64,000 nt of DNA from Flavobacteriales bacterium (GCA_947474675.1 CANJKA010000006.1:1-64000); one strand, 5' to 3'. Shown: positions 1 to 9,993, numbered from the stretch's first letter. The notes: generated by a model not told the origin, from the sequence alone. Numbers and translations are program-made.

Positions 1-933
1 CCAACTGCTGCTGCAGGGACAAGCACAACTCAATTGGCAACTACTGCTTTTGTGACAAGTGCAAATAATTTAAAAGCAAACATAGCTTCACCAGCATTAA
101 CTGGAGTTCCTTCAGCACCAACAGCAGCTACAGGGACAAGTACAACTCAATTAGCTACAACTGCTTTCGTAACTGCAGCAGTTTCTGCAGTTGCTTTATC
201 AGCTACTCCTGATGCTACAACTTTGGCAAAAGGGAAAATTCAATTAGCGGGGGATTTATCAGGAACTTCAGCTTTACCTACTATTGCTTCTAATGCTATT
301 ACAACTGTTAAAATATTAGATGCTAATGTGACTGATGCTAAGATATTAACAGTTAGTGGGACAAAAGTGACAGGAAATATTTCGGGTAATGCTTCAAATG
401 TTAGTGGAGTAGTGGCAATTGCAAATGGAGGTACTGGTTCAGCAACTCAAAATTTTGTAGATCTTTCAACTACTCAAACAATAGGAGGAGCTAAAACTTT
501 TAGTTCTACTGTTACAGCGAGTGGCTTGACTGTGGGTGGTGTAACTTATCCAAATTCAGTTGGGACTTCTGGTCAAGTTCTTTCTTCAGATGGTACAGGG
601 GTTAGTACTTGGACTACACCAACTACAACTACAACATTAGCAACAACTCTTGAAGCAACTGGTCAATCTTTATCTTCATCAAATTCAGGGACTGTTTTTT
701 ATACACAAGCAAATGCGTTACCGTCTTTTTCAGAAACATTGCCTGATGGATATAACTGTGTAATTATTAATTATTCTTTCACAACGTATACTTCTAATGT
801 TTTAACAACGGCTAAATATTTTTCATCAACAATTGGAAGTACTGGAGCATCAACTTTTACAATACCTCCAGGTGGATCTGTTAAAATTAATGTTGTGACA
901 ATTGCAGGTCAAAAATGTTATTTTATTCAATAA
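1..933 (+). CDS. Tail-fibre-like repetitive surface protein, 5' end outside window
   Basis: The reading frame is open from base 1, so the gene starts upstream of the window; a TTG at 34 is not a believable start. The visible ~310 residues are low in charge and rich in Thr, Ser, Ala and Gly. Two copies of a PTAAxGTSTTQLATTAFVT motif about 50 residues apart are seen at the start, so the missing part may hold more copies. The middle contains NGGTG and a TTQTIGGAKTFSSTV segment like those in phage tail fibres and in many Bacteroidota surface proteins with repetitive shafts. The last ~90 residues are non-repetitive and end KCYFIQ. I see no T9SS sorting domain at the C-terminus. Role is inferred only: a secreted fibre or adhesin, or a phage-derived fibre. 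It converges with the minus-strand gene at 939. Confidence 0.6.
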   Translation, partial: PTAAAGTSTTQLATTAFVTSANNLKANIASPALTGVPSAPTAATGTSTTQLATTAFVTAAVSAVALSATPDATTLAKGKIQLAGDLSGTSALPTIASNAITTVKILDANVTDAKILTVSGTKVTGNISGNASNVSGVVAIANGGTGSATQNFVDLSTTQTIGGAKTFSSTVTASGLTVGGVTYPNSVGTSGQVLSSDGTGVSTWTTPTTTTTLATTLEATGQSLSSSNSGTVFYTQANALPSFSETLPDGYNCVIINYSFTTYTSNVLTTAKYFSSTIGSTGASTFTIPPGGSVKINVVTIAGQKCYFIQ

Positions 934-938
934 TTAAA

Positions 939-1898
939 TCATTTATATGATAAACTATTTTGAATTTTAATTTCATTTTTCACAAACTCAGAAATATTCT
1001 TTTTCTCAAGCAGTCCTCGTTCTAATAGTTTGTTAAACCAGATTGAAAATACGTTGGCTCCTTTATAATTAAGATGATTTAAATCTCCAAATTCACTGTT
1101 TTTGAGTTTAAAGTTTGAAAAATCAATGTATTCAACATTTTTAAATTTAGTTTTTAATAAAGATTTATAATTTGCTTCATTTTTAAAATATTTCCATTTT
1201 GGGTGAAGTGGACTTCTGACTAAAATCAATCTTATTTTTAGTTGACTACATAAATCAATAATTTTTTTTAAATAGGCTATATTGATTTTTGCAGTACCCA
1301 AAGGTTTACTATTTTTTTTAATTTTTCTAAGTGAATAGTATTTTAGTATTTGTTCTGTTTTGTTCCTTTTTAATTTTAGATATTCACCTGTACCTTCAAT
1401 ATAATCATAATTTCCAGACACTATCCTTTTAACTTTTGTAAATATCGAAATAGAGGTATTATTAATGAATCCTAATGGATTGTTTTTAAAAATTATATAT
1501 TTATCTTTTAGCTCCATAAATGGTGAATAAAAAAGATAAGAAGTAGAAATAGTTTTATTCTGCCAGATCCAATGATCAGATCTCTTATTAATGAAATTAT
1601 TAGAAAATTCTAAAAATATTATTTTATGTTTTTTATTTTGATTTAAAATGTTTTTTATTTTAAAATAGGTGTAAAAATAAGATTCGCCAGATTTAGAGAT
1701 GTTTTTTAACCCATGAATTAAAGAATCATTAAAAGCACATGACGGATGTGAATGTCCAAAAATTAAATATTTTGGATTTGATTTAATTTTAAAATTCGCA
1801 TTTTTATTTATAATCAAAGAAGTCGAATGGTCTACTAATAGAATTAATAGTATAAATAAAAAAGAAATTAAAAATAGATTTTTTATTAATTTTTTCAT
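939..1898 (-). CDS. SGNH-like protein, partner of the adjacent MBOAT acyltransferase
   Basis: A 319-residue protein with one N-terminal membrane segment (residues ~5-25), suggesting an anchored periplasmic domain. A GHSHP motif at about residues 48-52 sits where the SGNH block I GxS motif is expected, and DLNH at about 272-275 matches the terminal Asp-x-x-His of SGNH esterases and AlgJ/AlgX-like O-acetyltransferases. It lies 3 bases downstream of the MBOAT gene. AlgI/AlgJ-type pairs of this kind move acetyl groups across the membrane and place them on exopolysaccharide; that role is inferred from motifs and context. The substrate is unknown. Confidence 0.6.
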   Translation of the reverse strand: MKKLIKNLFLISFLFILLILLVDHSTSLIINKNANFKIKSNPKYLIFGHSHPSCAFNDSLIHGLKNISKSGESYFYTYFKIKNILNQNKKHKIIFLEFSNNFINKRSDHWIWQNKTISTSYLFYSPFMELKDKYIIFKNNPLGFINNTSISIFTKVKRIVSGNYDYIEGTGEYLKLKRNKTEQILKYYSLRKIKKNSKPLGTAKINIAYLKKIIDLCSQLKIRLILVRSPLHPKWKYFKNEANYKSLLKTKFKNVEYIDFSNFKLKNSEFGDLNHLNYKGANVFSIWFNKLLERGLLEKKNISEFVKNEIKIQNSLSYK

Positions 1899-1901
1899 CT
1901 C

Positions 1902-3338
1902 TTAAAATTGAAAATAGATAAACTCAATTTGTTTACCCGAAGAAGAATAAATAAATAGTAATAAGATGAGATAAAATGACCATCTGTATATTCGTTTCTT
2001 CTCCATGAATAAATTTGAAATAGCATATAATTCTTCTCTGCCATACCATTCTATTATTATAAAACAAAGTAATAAAAGAAGCAATGGAATTGGCATTAAA
2101 TCGGGTAATTGAAATAATGTGTGAGAAAATAAAATAGATAGATATTCTAAAGCTTGATTAATGTTTTCTGCTCGAAAAAAAATCCAAGCAAATACAACTA
2201 AAGAGAATGTTATTAGCATTGATGTAAATTCTTTAAAAGTTGGAAATATTTTACCTTTGGCAACTATATCAAGGTTTTTTCGGTTAGTTTTAAAAAGTAT
2301 TGATGGTAAAATATAAAATGAATGTAATAGTCCCCATATAATATATGTTACATTTGCTCCATGCCATAAGCCGCTTAGTATAAAAATGATAAATACATTT
2401 CTAATTATTTTTTGGCGACTGACTTTATTTCCACCTAACGGGATGTAAACATAATCTTTAAACCAAGAAGATAATGATATGTGCCATCTTCTCCAAAATT
2501 CTGCTATATCTCTAGAAAAATAAGGAAAAGAAAAGTTTCTTAATAATTCAATTCCAAATAATCTTGCTGTACCAATAGCAATATCAGAATAACCTGAAAA
2601 ATCACAATAGATTTGAATAGCAAAGAAAAAAGCTCCAATTACATGAGTACTTCCTGAATATTCGATTGAATGATTGAAAATCATATCTGAATAGCCAGCA
2701 CAACTATCAGCAATGACTATCTTTTTAAAGAATCCCCATAAAATTTGTCTTAAACCATCAACTGTTTTTCTATAATCAAATTCTCTTTTATGCTTGATTT
2801 GAGGTAAAAGATGCGTTGCTCTTTCTATTGGTCCAGCTACAAGTAGAGGGAAGAAACTAACAAACAAAGAATAATTAATTAGATTTTTCTTTGGAATTAT
2901 TTTGTTCTTGTAGATGTCAATTACATAAGATAAACCATGAAATGTGTAAAATGAAATTCCTATTGGAAGGATAATGTTTAAAGAGTATGTATTTATATCG
3001 TACCCAAATAATAAAGCTCCATTTTTAAATCCTTCTATAAAAAAATTAAAATATTTAAAAACTACTAAAACACCTAAGTTTAATGAGATACTGAACCATA
3101 ACCAAAATAATTTATTTTTTTTAAGTGTGATTTTTTGAATTTTAATTCCAATGAGATAATCAACTAAGGTTGAAAAAATAAGTAAAAATAAAAAGCGATT
3201 ATCCCAGTAAGAATAAAAATAATAACTTGATATGAGTAATAATAAATTTTGTGATTTTAAATTGTCCTTTAATAAAATCCAATATATAAAAAAAATGATT
3301 AGCAAGAAAATTCCAAAATCTAATGAATTGAAAAGCAT
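1902..3338 (-). CDS. MBOAT family O-acyltransferase (AlgI/DltB-like)
   Basis: A 478-residue polytopic membrane protein with many hydrophobic helices. The conserved MBOAT signature FWRRWHISLSSWF is at about residues 281-293, followed by YIPLGG, and the invariant His lies in SGLWHGA at about residue 326. Family members transfer acyl (usually acetyl) groups from a cytoplasmic donor across the membrane to polysaccharides or teichoic acids. It sits between a flavoprotein and an SGNH protein on the same strand, which fits acetylation of a surface glycan. The length is normal for AlgI-like proteins. The specific glycan cannot be read from the sequence. Confidence 0.9.
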   Translation of the reverse strand: MLFNSLDFGIFLLIIFFIYWILLKDNLKSQNLLLLISSYYFYSYWDNRFLFLLIFSTLVDYLIGIKIQKITLKKNKLFWLWFSISLNLGVLVVFKYFNFFIEGFKNGALLFGYDINTYSLNIILPIGISFYTFHGLSYVIDIYKNKIIPKKNLINYSLFVSFFPLLVAGPIERATHLLPQIKHKREFDYRKTVDGLRQILWGFFKKIVIADSCAGYSDMIFNHSIEYSGSTHVIGAFFFAIQIYCDFSGYSDIAIGTARLFGIELLRNFSFPYFSRDIAEFWRRWHISLSSWFKDYVYIPLGGNKVSRQKIIRNVFIIFILSGLWHGANVTYIIWGLLHSFYILPSILFKTNRKNLDIVAKGKIFPTFKEFTSMLITFSLVVFAWIFFRAENINQALEYLSILFSHTLFQLPDLMPIPLLLLLLCFIIIEWYGREELYAISNLFMEKKRIYRWSFYLILLLFIYSSSGKQIEFIYFQF

Positions 3339-3365
3339 ATCGTATCTTATTTTATATAAATTAAT

Positions 3366-4904
3366 TTATTTTTCATTATATTCTTCCTCGGTATTTATTT
3401 CCCAAATGTTAGTTTTTGATTGTTTTCCAGATATTATATTTTCTACTGAAGTCATAGCAGTAAGCATTGAATGATCTTGGTTGTTATATTTATGCATGCC
3501 ATTTCTTCCAATTAAAAAAAGATTATGAAAATTATCTGTATAATTGCTTATTAAATTGAATTGAGAATATGTTCCAAAATAGGCAGGGTATGCTTTTAAC
3601 ATTCTTATTATTGTAGAATCGATCACGTCATTTTTATCAATAATGTCAATTAAGCTTAATTCATTTATTGCAAAATTAATAAATTCTACGTCTTTTTTAT
3701 CCCATAATTCATCTCCTTCATTACAAAAATATTCAACACCTATCCATACTTTATTCTTATCAGCAACCATATAGGGTGACCAATTATTAAAGATCTGTAT
3801 TCGGCCTATTTTTACACCATTTTCTTGAATGTAGAGCCAGTTATCTGTAATTAAATCATTAATTGTTTTGATTGCAGTTTCATTTGTGATTTTTAGTTTA
3901 TTTAATAACAAACCAACTGTTATAAAATCACGGTATTGCAAACCATCACTGATTACTTTTATGTTTTCAGGAACGTTTTTGCCCATGGCTTTAATAAGTT
4001 CTTTTACAGGCATGGTGGAAAAGAAATAATCTCCTTTAAGTTCGGTCTTTTTTTGAGTTGATTGGTCGATATAAACTATTTCTTTTATTTGATTGTCATT
4101 TGATTTTATTTCAGAAACACAACAATTTTTAATAATTATTCCACCTTTTTCTTCAATTAATTGAGCAACTGTTTCCCACATTTGACCTGGACCAAACTTA
4201 GGATATAAAAATTGATCAATTAAACTTGTTTCTATTTTTTTTTGTTCAATGGTTTTGTCTTTTTTTAAAATAGATTTTAATGCATGTATTAAAGCTCTAG
4301 AAATTGATAATTTTTTAATTCTTTGAGAGCCCCACTCAGCATTTATATCAGAACAAGGAACTCCCCATACTTTTTCAGTATACTCTTTAAAAAAAGTTTC
4401 ATAAAGTTCACTTCCAAATCTGCTAATAAAAAAATCTTCGAGGGAATTTATTTTTTTTATAGGAAATACTTTAATCCATAAATAAGCACGTATAATTTTA
4501 AGGATTCTAATAACACCGAGCTTTGAAATTGTATTTCGATTAATTGAAATAGGATAATCAAAAAAAGATTTTAAAAAATAGATTCTTGATTTTCTATTTC
4601 TAATAAGCATAATTTTATCCGTGTATTCGGGATCTAAAGCTTTATTTATCTGTTCTTCGTCAGTTTTCACCCCTTGAAGTGGAAGTATTTCTTGCCACCA
4701 TTTCATTACTTTAGTTGATTTAGAGAAAAAACGATGACCACCGATATCTATTCGGTTTCCATTATGAACTACAGTTTTAGAAATGCCACCTATATCATTC
4801 GATCTCTCAATTATTATTGGTATAATATCTGTTTTTGATAATAATTCATAAGCAGCCGTTAATCCAGCTGGTCCAGCACCAATAATAACAGCTGTTTTAA
4901 TCAT
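3366..4904 (-). CDS. FAD-dependent oxidoreductase, UDP-galactopyranose mutase/amine-oxidase type
   Basis: A 512-residue flavoprotein. The N-terminus has the FAD-binding Rossmann motif [16 protein letters not shown] at residues ~7-22, then an Arg-Ser stretch and GGHRFFSKS, as in protoporphyrinogen-oxidase-like and UDP-galactopyranose-mutase-like proteins. A C-terminal [17 protein letters not shown] segment is typical of the FAD-closing end of the family. It is first in a minus-strand set with the MBOAT and SGNH genes (27 and 3 base gaps), so a role in making or altering a surface sugar is likely but inferred. The exact reaction is not assigned. Confidence 0.75.
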   Translation of the reverse strand: MIKTAVIIGAGPAGLTAAYELLSKTDIIPIIIERSNDIGGISKTVVHNGNRIDIGGHRFFSKSTKVMKWWQEILPLQGVKTDEEQINKALDPEYTDKIMLIRNRKSRIYFLKSFFDYPISINRNTISKLGVIRILKIIRAYLWIKVFPIKKINSLEDFFISRFGSELYETFFKEYTEKVWGVPCSDINAEWGSQRIKKLSISRALIHALKSILKKDKTIEQKKIETSLIDQFLYPKFGPGQMWETVAQLIEEKGGIIIKNCCVSEIKSNDNQIKEIVYIDQSTQKKTELKGDYFFSTMPVKELIKAMGKNVPENIKVISDGLQYRDFITVGLLLNKLKITNETAIKTINDLITDNWLYIQENGVKIGRIQIFNNWSPYMVADKNKVWIGVEYFCNEGDELWDKKDVEFINFAINELSLIDIIDKNDVIDSTIIRMLKAYPAYFGTYSQFNLISNYTDNFHNLFLIGRNGMHKYNNQDHSMLTAMTSVENIISGKQSKTNIWEINTEEEYNEK

Positions 4905-5030
4905 TTAATGTAAATCAGAAATAATCTTTAATCAATAAAATATTAAGAATAAACAAATATAGTTTTTTATATTGGCAATTCAAGTTTTGGATTCAAATTC
5001 ATATAATCGAAATTATTTATTGAAAGACTC

Positions 5031-5069
5031 AAAATAAAAAAAGCTGCTCTATTTAATATAGAACAGCTT
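5031..5069 (-). terminator. Rho-independent terminator of the subtilase gene
   Basis: A 12-base stem (5041-5052 with 5058-5069, one G-U pair on the minus strand) with a 5-base loop is followed on the minus strand by a T-rich run (complement of 5031-5040). It lies 24 bases past the stop of the S8 peptidase gene ending at 5093. Confidence 0.8.
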
Positions 5070-5092
5070 AATTAGTAATAATTTATAAAATA

Positions 5093-6682
5093 TTAATTCA
5101 ATTTTGAGTTCTCTAATTCTAAACACATTTTAACTGCATTTTTTACATTAATTACCCCTCCAGTAACAGATAATTTAGCAAAATCAACAATTTCTTCAGA
5201 TCCAGGTAGAATTATTTTTTTTCCTTTGTAAATTGTTGCTGATTTCAACATGATTTCTTTTATTTCATGCATAGTTAAAGTTGGGAAATAAGATGCTAGT
5301 AAAGCACCTACTCCTGCAACCATTGGTGCAGCCATTGATGTTCCTTGAAGTAATTTATACGAACTTTGTGGTACCGTATTATATATTTCAAAACCTGGAG
5401 CAAAAATATCAACTTTAGTTTGACCATAATTTGAGAAATTGGCTGCTAAATCTTTTTTAGATGATTTTGTTGACGCCCCAATTGTTAAAAATAAGTCAAG
5501 TTTTTCTTTTTGAAAACTATATACTGAAGTTGGAAAATTTGGATTCATATCAATATCAGCATTATCATTTCCAGCAGCATGAATTAATAAAACACCTTTT
5601 GAATCTGCATATTTAAAGGCTTCAAAAACTTCAACTTGATTTGGGGAATAAGCTTTTCCAAATGACATATTGATGACTTTTGCACCATTATCAACGGCAT
5701 AACGAATTGCCAATGCAATGTCTTTATCATTTTCATCTCCATTAGGAACTGCTCGAAGAACCATGATTTTAATATCGTTAGCAACACCATCTCCTCCTAA
5801 ATTATTACCTCTAACAGCTCCAATGATACCACTAACATGAGTTCCATGTAAAGCATCTGGACCTTCAACATTATTGTTACCATAAGCAATATCTTTAAAA
5901 TCTTTCGGATTATCACCAATTAATGTTCGTTCATTAAACTTTACATTTAATGAATAATTTAAATTACCATTGATGTGATTTAATTGTTCTTCCATCATTT
6001 CAAGGGTTAGATCTCCGGTTAAAATGGCAAAAGCAAAATTCTTTAACTGTTTGTCTTCATCAGTTATTACTTTCCAATTTTTTAAGTCTGCAATAGTATA
6101 ATTTTCTTTGTTTATTTTTTTAGCAACGATAGCAGGAACTTGTTTGATCATTTTTATCATTTGCTCAGTTTGAGGTAAATATTGTGACATATTTGCTCTT
6201 TCTGATTCAACATCTTCTTTTACTTTTACATATATGTCATAATCCGTTCTGTCTTTTGACGAAATAGTGGCAGGATCTATGCCTTCAAATTTAATTCCTA
6301 ATTCACGTAAAAGTCGAGTTTTTTCTAAATTTGCTTGATCTACATTTTCACCTTTAGAATTTCCTAAAAAATTCCAACCGTTGATGTCATCGATATATCC
6401 GTTTTTATCATCATCAATTCCGTTTCCAGCTATTTCATTAGGGTTTATCCAGATTTTACCTTTTAAATCTTCATGTTCAATGTCAACTCCTGAATCTATA
6501 ACGGCTACAATTACAGTAGTAGTTTTTTTATCTTTAAGGATTTTATAAGCTTTCTCAGTTTGCATTCCAGTACCTCCACCATTGTACCAATTTAAAATTT
6601 TAGGATCAACTTGACCATATAAAATGTTGCTTAATCCTATAGAAATTATAGAAAGTGAAAGAGTTATAATTATTTTATTCAT
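5093..6682 (-). CDS. Secreted S8 (subtilisin-like) serine peptidase with large insertion
   Basis: A 529-residue protein with a Sec signal peptide (residues ~1-23, ending in LYGQ). The catalytic triad is complete: Asp63 in AVIDSGVD, His279 in HGTHVSG and Ser449 in GTSMAAP; HAAGND near residue 368 supplies the oxyanion Asn. Between Asp and His there are about 215 residues, compared with about 30 in subtilisin. The extra part (~105-270) is charged and probably helical. No T9SS C-terminal domain is visible, so it is probably periplasmic or surface-attached by other means. It is divergent from the second S8 peptidase at 6810. Substrate unknown. Confidence 0.92.
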   Translation of the reverse strand: MNKIIITLSLSIISIGLSNILYGQVDPKILNWYNGGGTGMQTEKAYKILKDKKTTTVIVAVIDSGVDIEHEDLKGKIWINPNEIAGNGIDDDKNGYIDDINGWNFLGNSKGENVDQANLEKTRLLRELGIKFEGIDPATISSKDRTDYDIYVKVKEDVESERANMSQYLPQTEQMIKMIKQVPAIVAKKINKENYTIADLKNWKVITDEDKQLKNFAFAILTGDLTLEMMEEQLNHINGNLNYSLNVKFNERTLIGDNPKDFKDIAYGNNNVEGPDALHGTHVSGIIGAVRGNNLGGDGVANDIKIMVLRAVPNGDENDKDIALAIRYAVDNGAKVINMSFGKAYSPNQVEVFEAFKYADSKGVLLIHAAGNDNADIDMNPNFPTSVYSFQKEKLDLFLTIGASTKSSKKDLAANFSNYGQTKVDIFAPGFEIYNTVPQSSYKLLQGTSMAAPMVAGVGALLASYFPTLTMHEIKEIMLKSATIYKGKKIILPGSEEIVDFAKLSVTGGVINVKNAVKMCLELENSKLN

Positions 6683-6766
6683 AAAAAAAGTGTGATTATA
6701 AATTTATTTCACTACAAATTTCTAAAAATATATGGAATAAACAAGTGGTATTTTAATCAAAGGTTG

Positions 6767-6774
6767 TATATTTA
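6767..6774 (+). promoter_or_regulatory. Possible -7 promoter box (TATATTTA)
   Basis: It resembles the Bacteroidota -7 consensus TAnnTTTG with one mismatch and lies 36 bases upstream of the start at 6810. No clear -33 element was confirmed. Confidence 0.3.
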
Positions 6775-6809
6775 CTCCATAAGGTTATTTTTAATTATAA
6801 AAGGTTTTT

Positions 6810-9329
6810 ATGAAATTACTACTAATTACATCTTTCATTTCATTTTTCTATTTCTTTAGTTTTTCTCAATCTCTTCATCCTAAATTTCAAGAATGTTTAA
6901 AGAATTCACCCAATGTAATGACTACTTTTTGTGTGAAAGATGATATTGGGATGGTTGATTTTCTTTTAAAAGAAAATGTTACAATTAAATATAGAACTTC
7001 TTCATGGTTATTTATTACTGTTACTCCATCTTGGTTGAATGAGAATCAAAAAAATGGCAATATTAAACAGTTTTATTACGAAAGTTCTCCTCCTCAATTA
7101 TTAACTGATACGACAAGATTAACTCGTTTTGTTGACCCTGTCCATCAAGGTCTAGGTGGTTTGTCTCAACCTTATACGGGTGCAAATGTAATTATGGGAA
7201 TAGTTGATACAGGTGTTGATGTTGCTCATCCTGATTTTAAATTTGCAAATGGAGATACAAGGGTTTTAAGAATGTGGGATCAAACAGATGTTTCAGGTGT
7301 GAATACTTATGCTCAATATGGTTATGGGAGATTGTGGGATAGTACTGCAATTAATAACGGTTCTTGTACTTTTGTTACGACAGATAAACATGGGACTCAT
7401 GTAACAGGTGTAGCTGCTGGAAATGGATTAGCAAATGGAAAAAATAAAGGAATCGCTCCAGATTCAAAAATTGTAATGGTTGTTACTAATTTAAATGCAA
7501 CTAATTGGACCTTAACAGTTGCAGATGCTTGTGATTATATTTTTAAATATGCTGACTCTTTAGGACTGCCTGCAGTTATAAATATTAGTGCAGGTAGTTA
7601 TTATGGTAGTCATGATGGAAATGATCCTGGGTCGATAGCCGTTGAACAATTGTTGAATGAAAAAGGAGGTAGAGTTGTAGTTACTGCAGCAGGAAATGCA
7701 GGAGCTTTGACCATAGGAAGATTTCATTTATCTGGAAATGTAACAACTGATACAACTTTTACATGGTTTAGAAATAACACGACAAATATTGTATACTTTG
7801 ATTTATGGGCAGATACTGCAGATGCTCATTTTGATTTTGCTTTTGGAGCGGATAAACCTGCACCAAATTATGGATTTAGAGGACGTACTAATTTTTTAAA
7901 TGCAAGAGCAAATTTAAATACGACGGTATATGATACTATTTGGAATGGAACAAATCGGATCGCAACTATGCAGATTTGGACAGAATTGATTGATAGTGCT
8001 TACCATTTAGAATTTTTTATGGATCATGTAGATTCAACGACTTATAAATATCGATTCATGACAAAAGGTAGTGGTAAGTTTGATCTTTGGAGTGGGCTTT
8101 TTTTAGGTGCAAATGATATAGAAAACAGTCTTCCAAGTTCTCTAATTGTTCCTGAAATTGTAAATTATCAAATGCCAGATTCACTTCAAACAATGGTTTC
8201 TTCTTTTCAATGTTCTGAAAGTGTTATTGCTGTAGCAAATTGTAAAAATAGATTAACTTATACGAATTTGAATGGAGCTACAGTTGCAACTAATGCCACT
8301 TTAGTAGGTAATATTGCTACTTCTTCAAGTAGAGGGCCAAATAGATTAAGACAGCAAAAACCGGATATTACTAATAATGGAGAAATTACTTTTACAGCAG
8401 CTCCATCTTGGTATCTTTCTAATGCTGCGAATGCAAACAATATTCAGCAAGGTGGCTGGCATTCTAAAATGACTGGTACTTCAATAGCATCACCAGGAGT
8501 TGCTGGAATGGCAGCTTTGTATTTAGAGAAATGTCCTAATGCATCTTTTTCTGATTTTAAACGTGATTTAATTGAAACAGCTATGTCTGATAATTTCACG
8601 GGTGTTTTGCCTAATTATTCTTTTGGATATGGTAAGCCTCATGCGTTAAATTTACTCTTAGGAGCTAATAACGTTCCTATAATAGGAGGTCCTGGAATTT
8701 GTTTAGATCCTGTAAATCTTTCAACAAATACATATACTTCAGTCGATTCTGTTGTTTGGAATACAGGGGTAAATGCAACTTCAATTACAACTTCAACTCC
8801 GAATGATTATTTTGCAGATGTGTATTATGGTAACGGTTGTAAAGCTCATACTGATACAATTACATTAGTTCAGTATGTTGTACCTGCAAATCCAATTATT
8901 ACAAATGTTTCAACTTTATTTACTTCAAATGCTCAGGTGAATTATCAATGGAGTTTGAATGGTATAGATATAGTTGGAGCGATAAATCAAACTTTTACAG
9001 CAACACCACCATACGGAATTTATGCTGTCTCTACTTCAGGAGTTGGAGGGTGTATTTCTATTTCAAATTTAATCGATCTTACTGCAGGTGTTTTTGAAAA
9101 TGTTTTTGAAAATGGTTTAATTTCACCTAATCCTACTACTTCTGATTTTTTAATTCATATAAATGATAAAATTATCTCTGTCTCTGCGACTGATATCAAC
9201 GGGAAAGAAGTAAATTTAATTGAAAAAGGGGGAGGGATATATTCTTTATCATCTTTGAAATCAGGTGCTTATTACTTATTGGTGATGACTGAAAAAGGTT
9301 TATTTCGATCTAAAATAATAAAAATGTAA
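6810..9329 (+). CDS. Secreted S8 serine peptidase with type A T9SS sorting domain
   Basis: An 839-residue protein with a signal peptide (residues 1-20, ending FSFSQ). The triad is Asp133 (IVDTGVD), His194 (HGTHVTG) and Ser558 (GTSIASPG); the long gap between His and Ser holds a beta-rich insertion at ~300-470, as in bacteroidetal S8 peptidases of the fervidolysin/C5a-peptidase-like kind. After the catalytic domain come Ig-like modules (~640-765). The last ~70 residues (SPNPTTSDF ... SGAYYLLVMTEKG ... KIIKM) match the type A Por secretion C-terminal sorting domain. It is therefore expected to cross the outer membrane by T9SS and be surface-bound or released. It probably degrades external proteins; the substrate is unknown. 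Confidence 0.92.
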   Translation: MKLLLITSFISFFYFFSFSQSLHPKFQECLKNSPNVMTTFCVKDDIGMVDFLLKENVTIKYRTSSWLFITVTPSWLNENQKNGNIKQFYYESSPPQLLTDTTRLTRFVDPVHQGLGGLSQPYTGANVIMGIVDTGVDVAHPDFKFANGDTRVLRMWDQTDVSGVNTYAQYGYGRLWDSTAINNGSCTFVTTDKHGTHVTGVAAGNGLANGKNKGIAPDSKIVMVVTNLNATNWTLTVADACDYIFKYADSLGLPAVINISAGSYYGSHDGNDPGSIAVEQLLNEKGGRVVVTAAGNAGALTIGRFHLSGNVTTDTTFTWFRNNTTNIVYFDLWADTADAHFDFAFGADKPAPNYGFRGRTNFLNARANLNTTVYDTIWNGTNRIATMQIWTELIDSAYHLEFFMDHVDSTTYKYRFMTKGSGKFDLWSGLFLGANDIENSLPSSLIVPEIVNYQMPDSLQTMVSSFQCSESVIAVANCKNRLTYTNLNGATVATNATLVGNIATSSSRGPNRLRQQKPDITNNGEITFTAAPSWYLSNAANANNIQQGGWHSKMTGTSIASPGVAGMAALYLEKCPNASFSDFKRDLIETAMSDNFTGVLPNYSFGYGKPHALNLLLGANNVPIIGGPGICLDPVNLSTNTYTSVDSVVWNTGVNATSITTSTPNDYFADVYYGNGCKAHTDTITLVQYVVPANPIITNVSTLFTSNAQVNYQWSLNGIDIVGAINQTFTATPPYGIYAVSTSGVGGCISISNLIDLTAGVFENVFENGLISPNPTTSDFLIHINDKIISVSATDINGKEVNLIEKGGGIYSLSSLKSGAYYLLVMTEKGLFRSKIIKM

Positions 9330-9376
9330 TTTATATGGCAAGTTTTTTTAAATTTGCTCTTTGTAAATAAAATAGA

Positions 9377-9973
9377 ATGAATTTAACAGGTATTATTTCA
9401 ATTTCAGGCAGACCAGGACTTTTTAAAGTTATTGTTCAAGGTAAAAACAACGTTATTGTTGAATCTTTAGTAGATAAAAAGCGTTTTCCAGCTTATTCTT
9501 CTGACAGAATTTCTGCTTTGGATGATATAAGTGTTTATACACTTGAGCAAGAAAAACCATTAAGAGAAATTTTTAAGGCTATTTTTGAAAAAGAAAATAG
9601 TGGAGAAACTATTTCTCATAAAGAAGGTGATTCTGATTTGATTAAATATCTTTTGGATATTCTTCCTAATTATGACCAAGAAAGAGTTTATGTTTCTGAT
9701 ATCAAGAAAATATTTCAGTGGTATAACCTTTTACATAAGTCAGGTAATTTGAAGCTGAAAGAAGAAGAAAAAGCTGAAGTTGCGGAAGAAGTAAAAGAAG
9801 AAACTAAAACAGCTAAAAAAACATCGACTAAAAAAGTTGAGGAGACTGAGAAGAAAACTGTTTCAGCTAAAAATGCTTCTAAAGTAGGAAAAAAAGCTAA
9901 AACTGTTAATCCAAAAGGAAAAGAAGATAAAATTTTAAGTACAAAGACAATGTCTACTCAAAATAATATCTAA
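9377..9973 (+). CDS. DUF5606 domain protein with Lys/Glu-rich tail
   Basis: A 198-residue cytoplasmic protein. The first ~140 residues match the Bacteroidota-specific DUF5606 family (N-terminus MNLTGIISISGRPGLFKV, then VDKKRFPAYSSDRISALDDISVYT). The tail from ~133 is rich in Lys, Glu, Thr and Ala and looks disordered, perhaps nucleic-acid or ribosome binding. The function of DUF5606 is not known to me. It is 47 bases after the S8 peptidase stop and has a strong terminator after it. Confidence 0.8.
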   Translation: MNLTGIISISGRPGLFKVIVQGKNNVIVESLVDKKRFPAYSSDRISALDDISVYTLEQEKPLREIFKAIFEKENSGETISHKEGDSDLIKYLLDILPNYDQERVYVSDIKKIFQWYNLLHKSGNLKLKEEEKAEVAEEVKEETKTAKKTSTKKVEETEKKTVSAKNASKVGKKAKTVNPKGKEDKILSTKTMSTQNNI

Positions 9974-9993
9974 TTGATTTTTATATAAAATTT

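Noticed and set aside
3232-3474. An 80-codon plus-strand frame over the MBOAT start
   Set aside because: It overlaps two well-supported minus-strand genes and has no conserved features.
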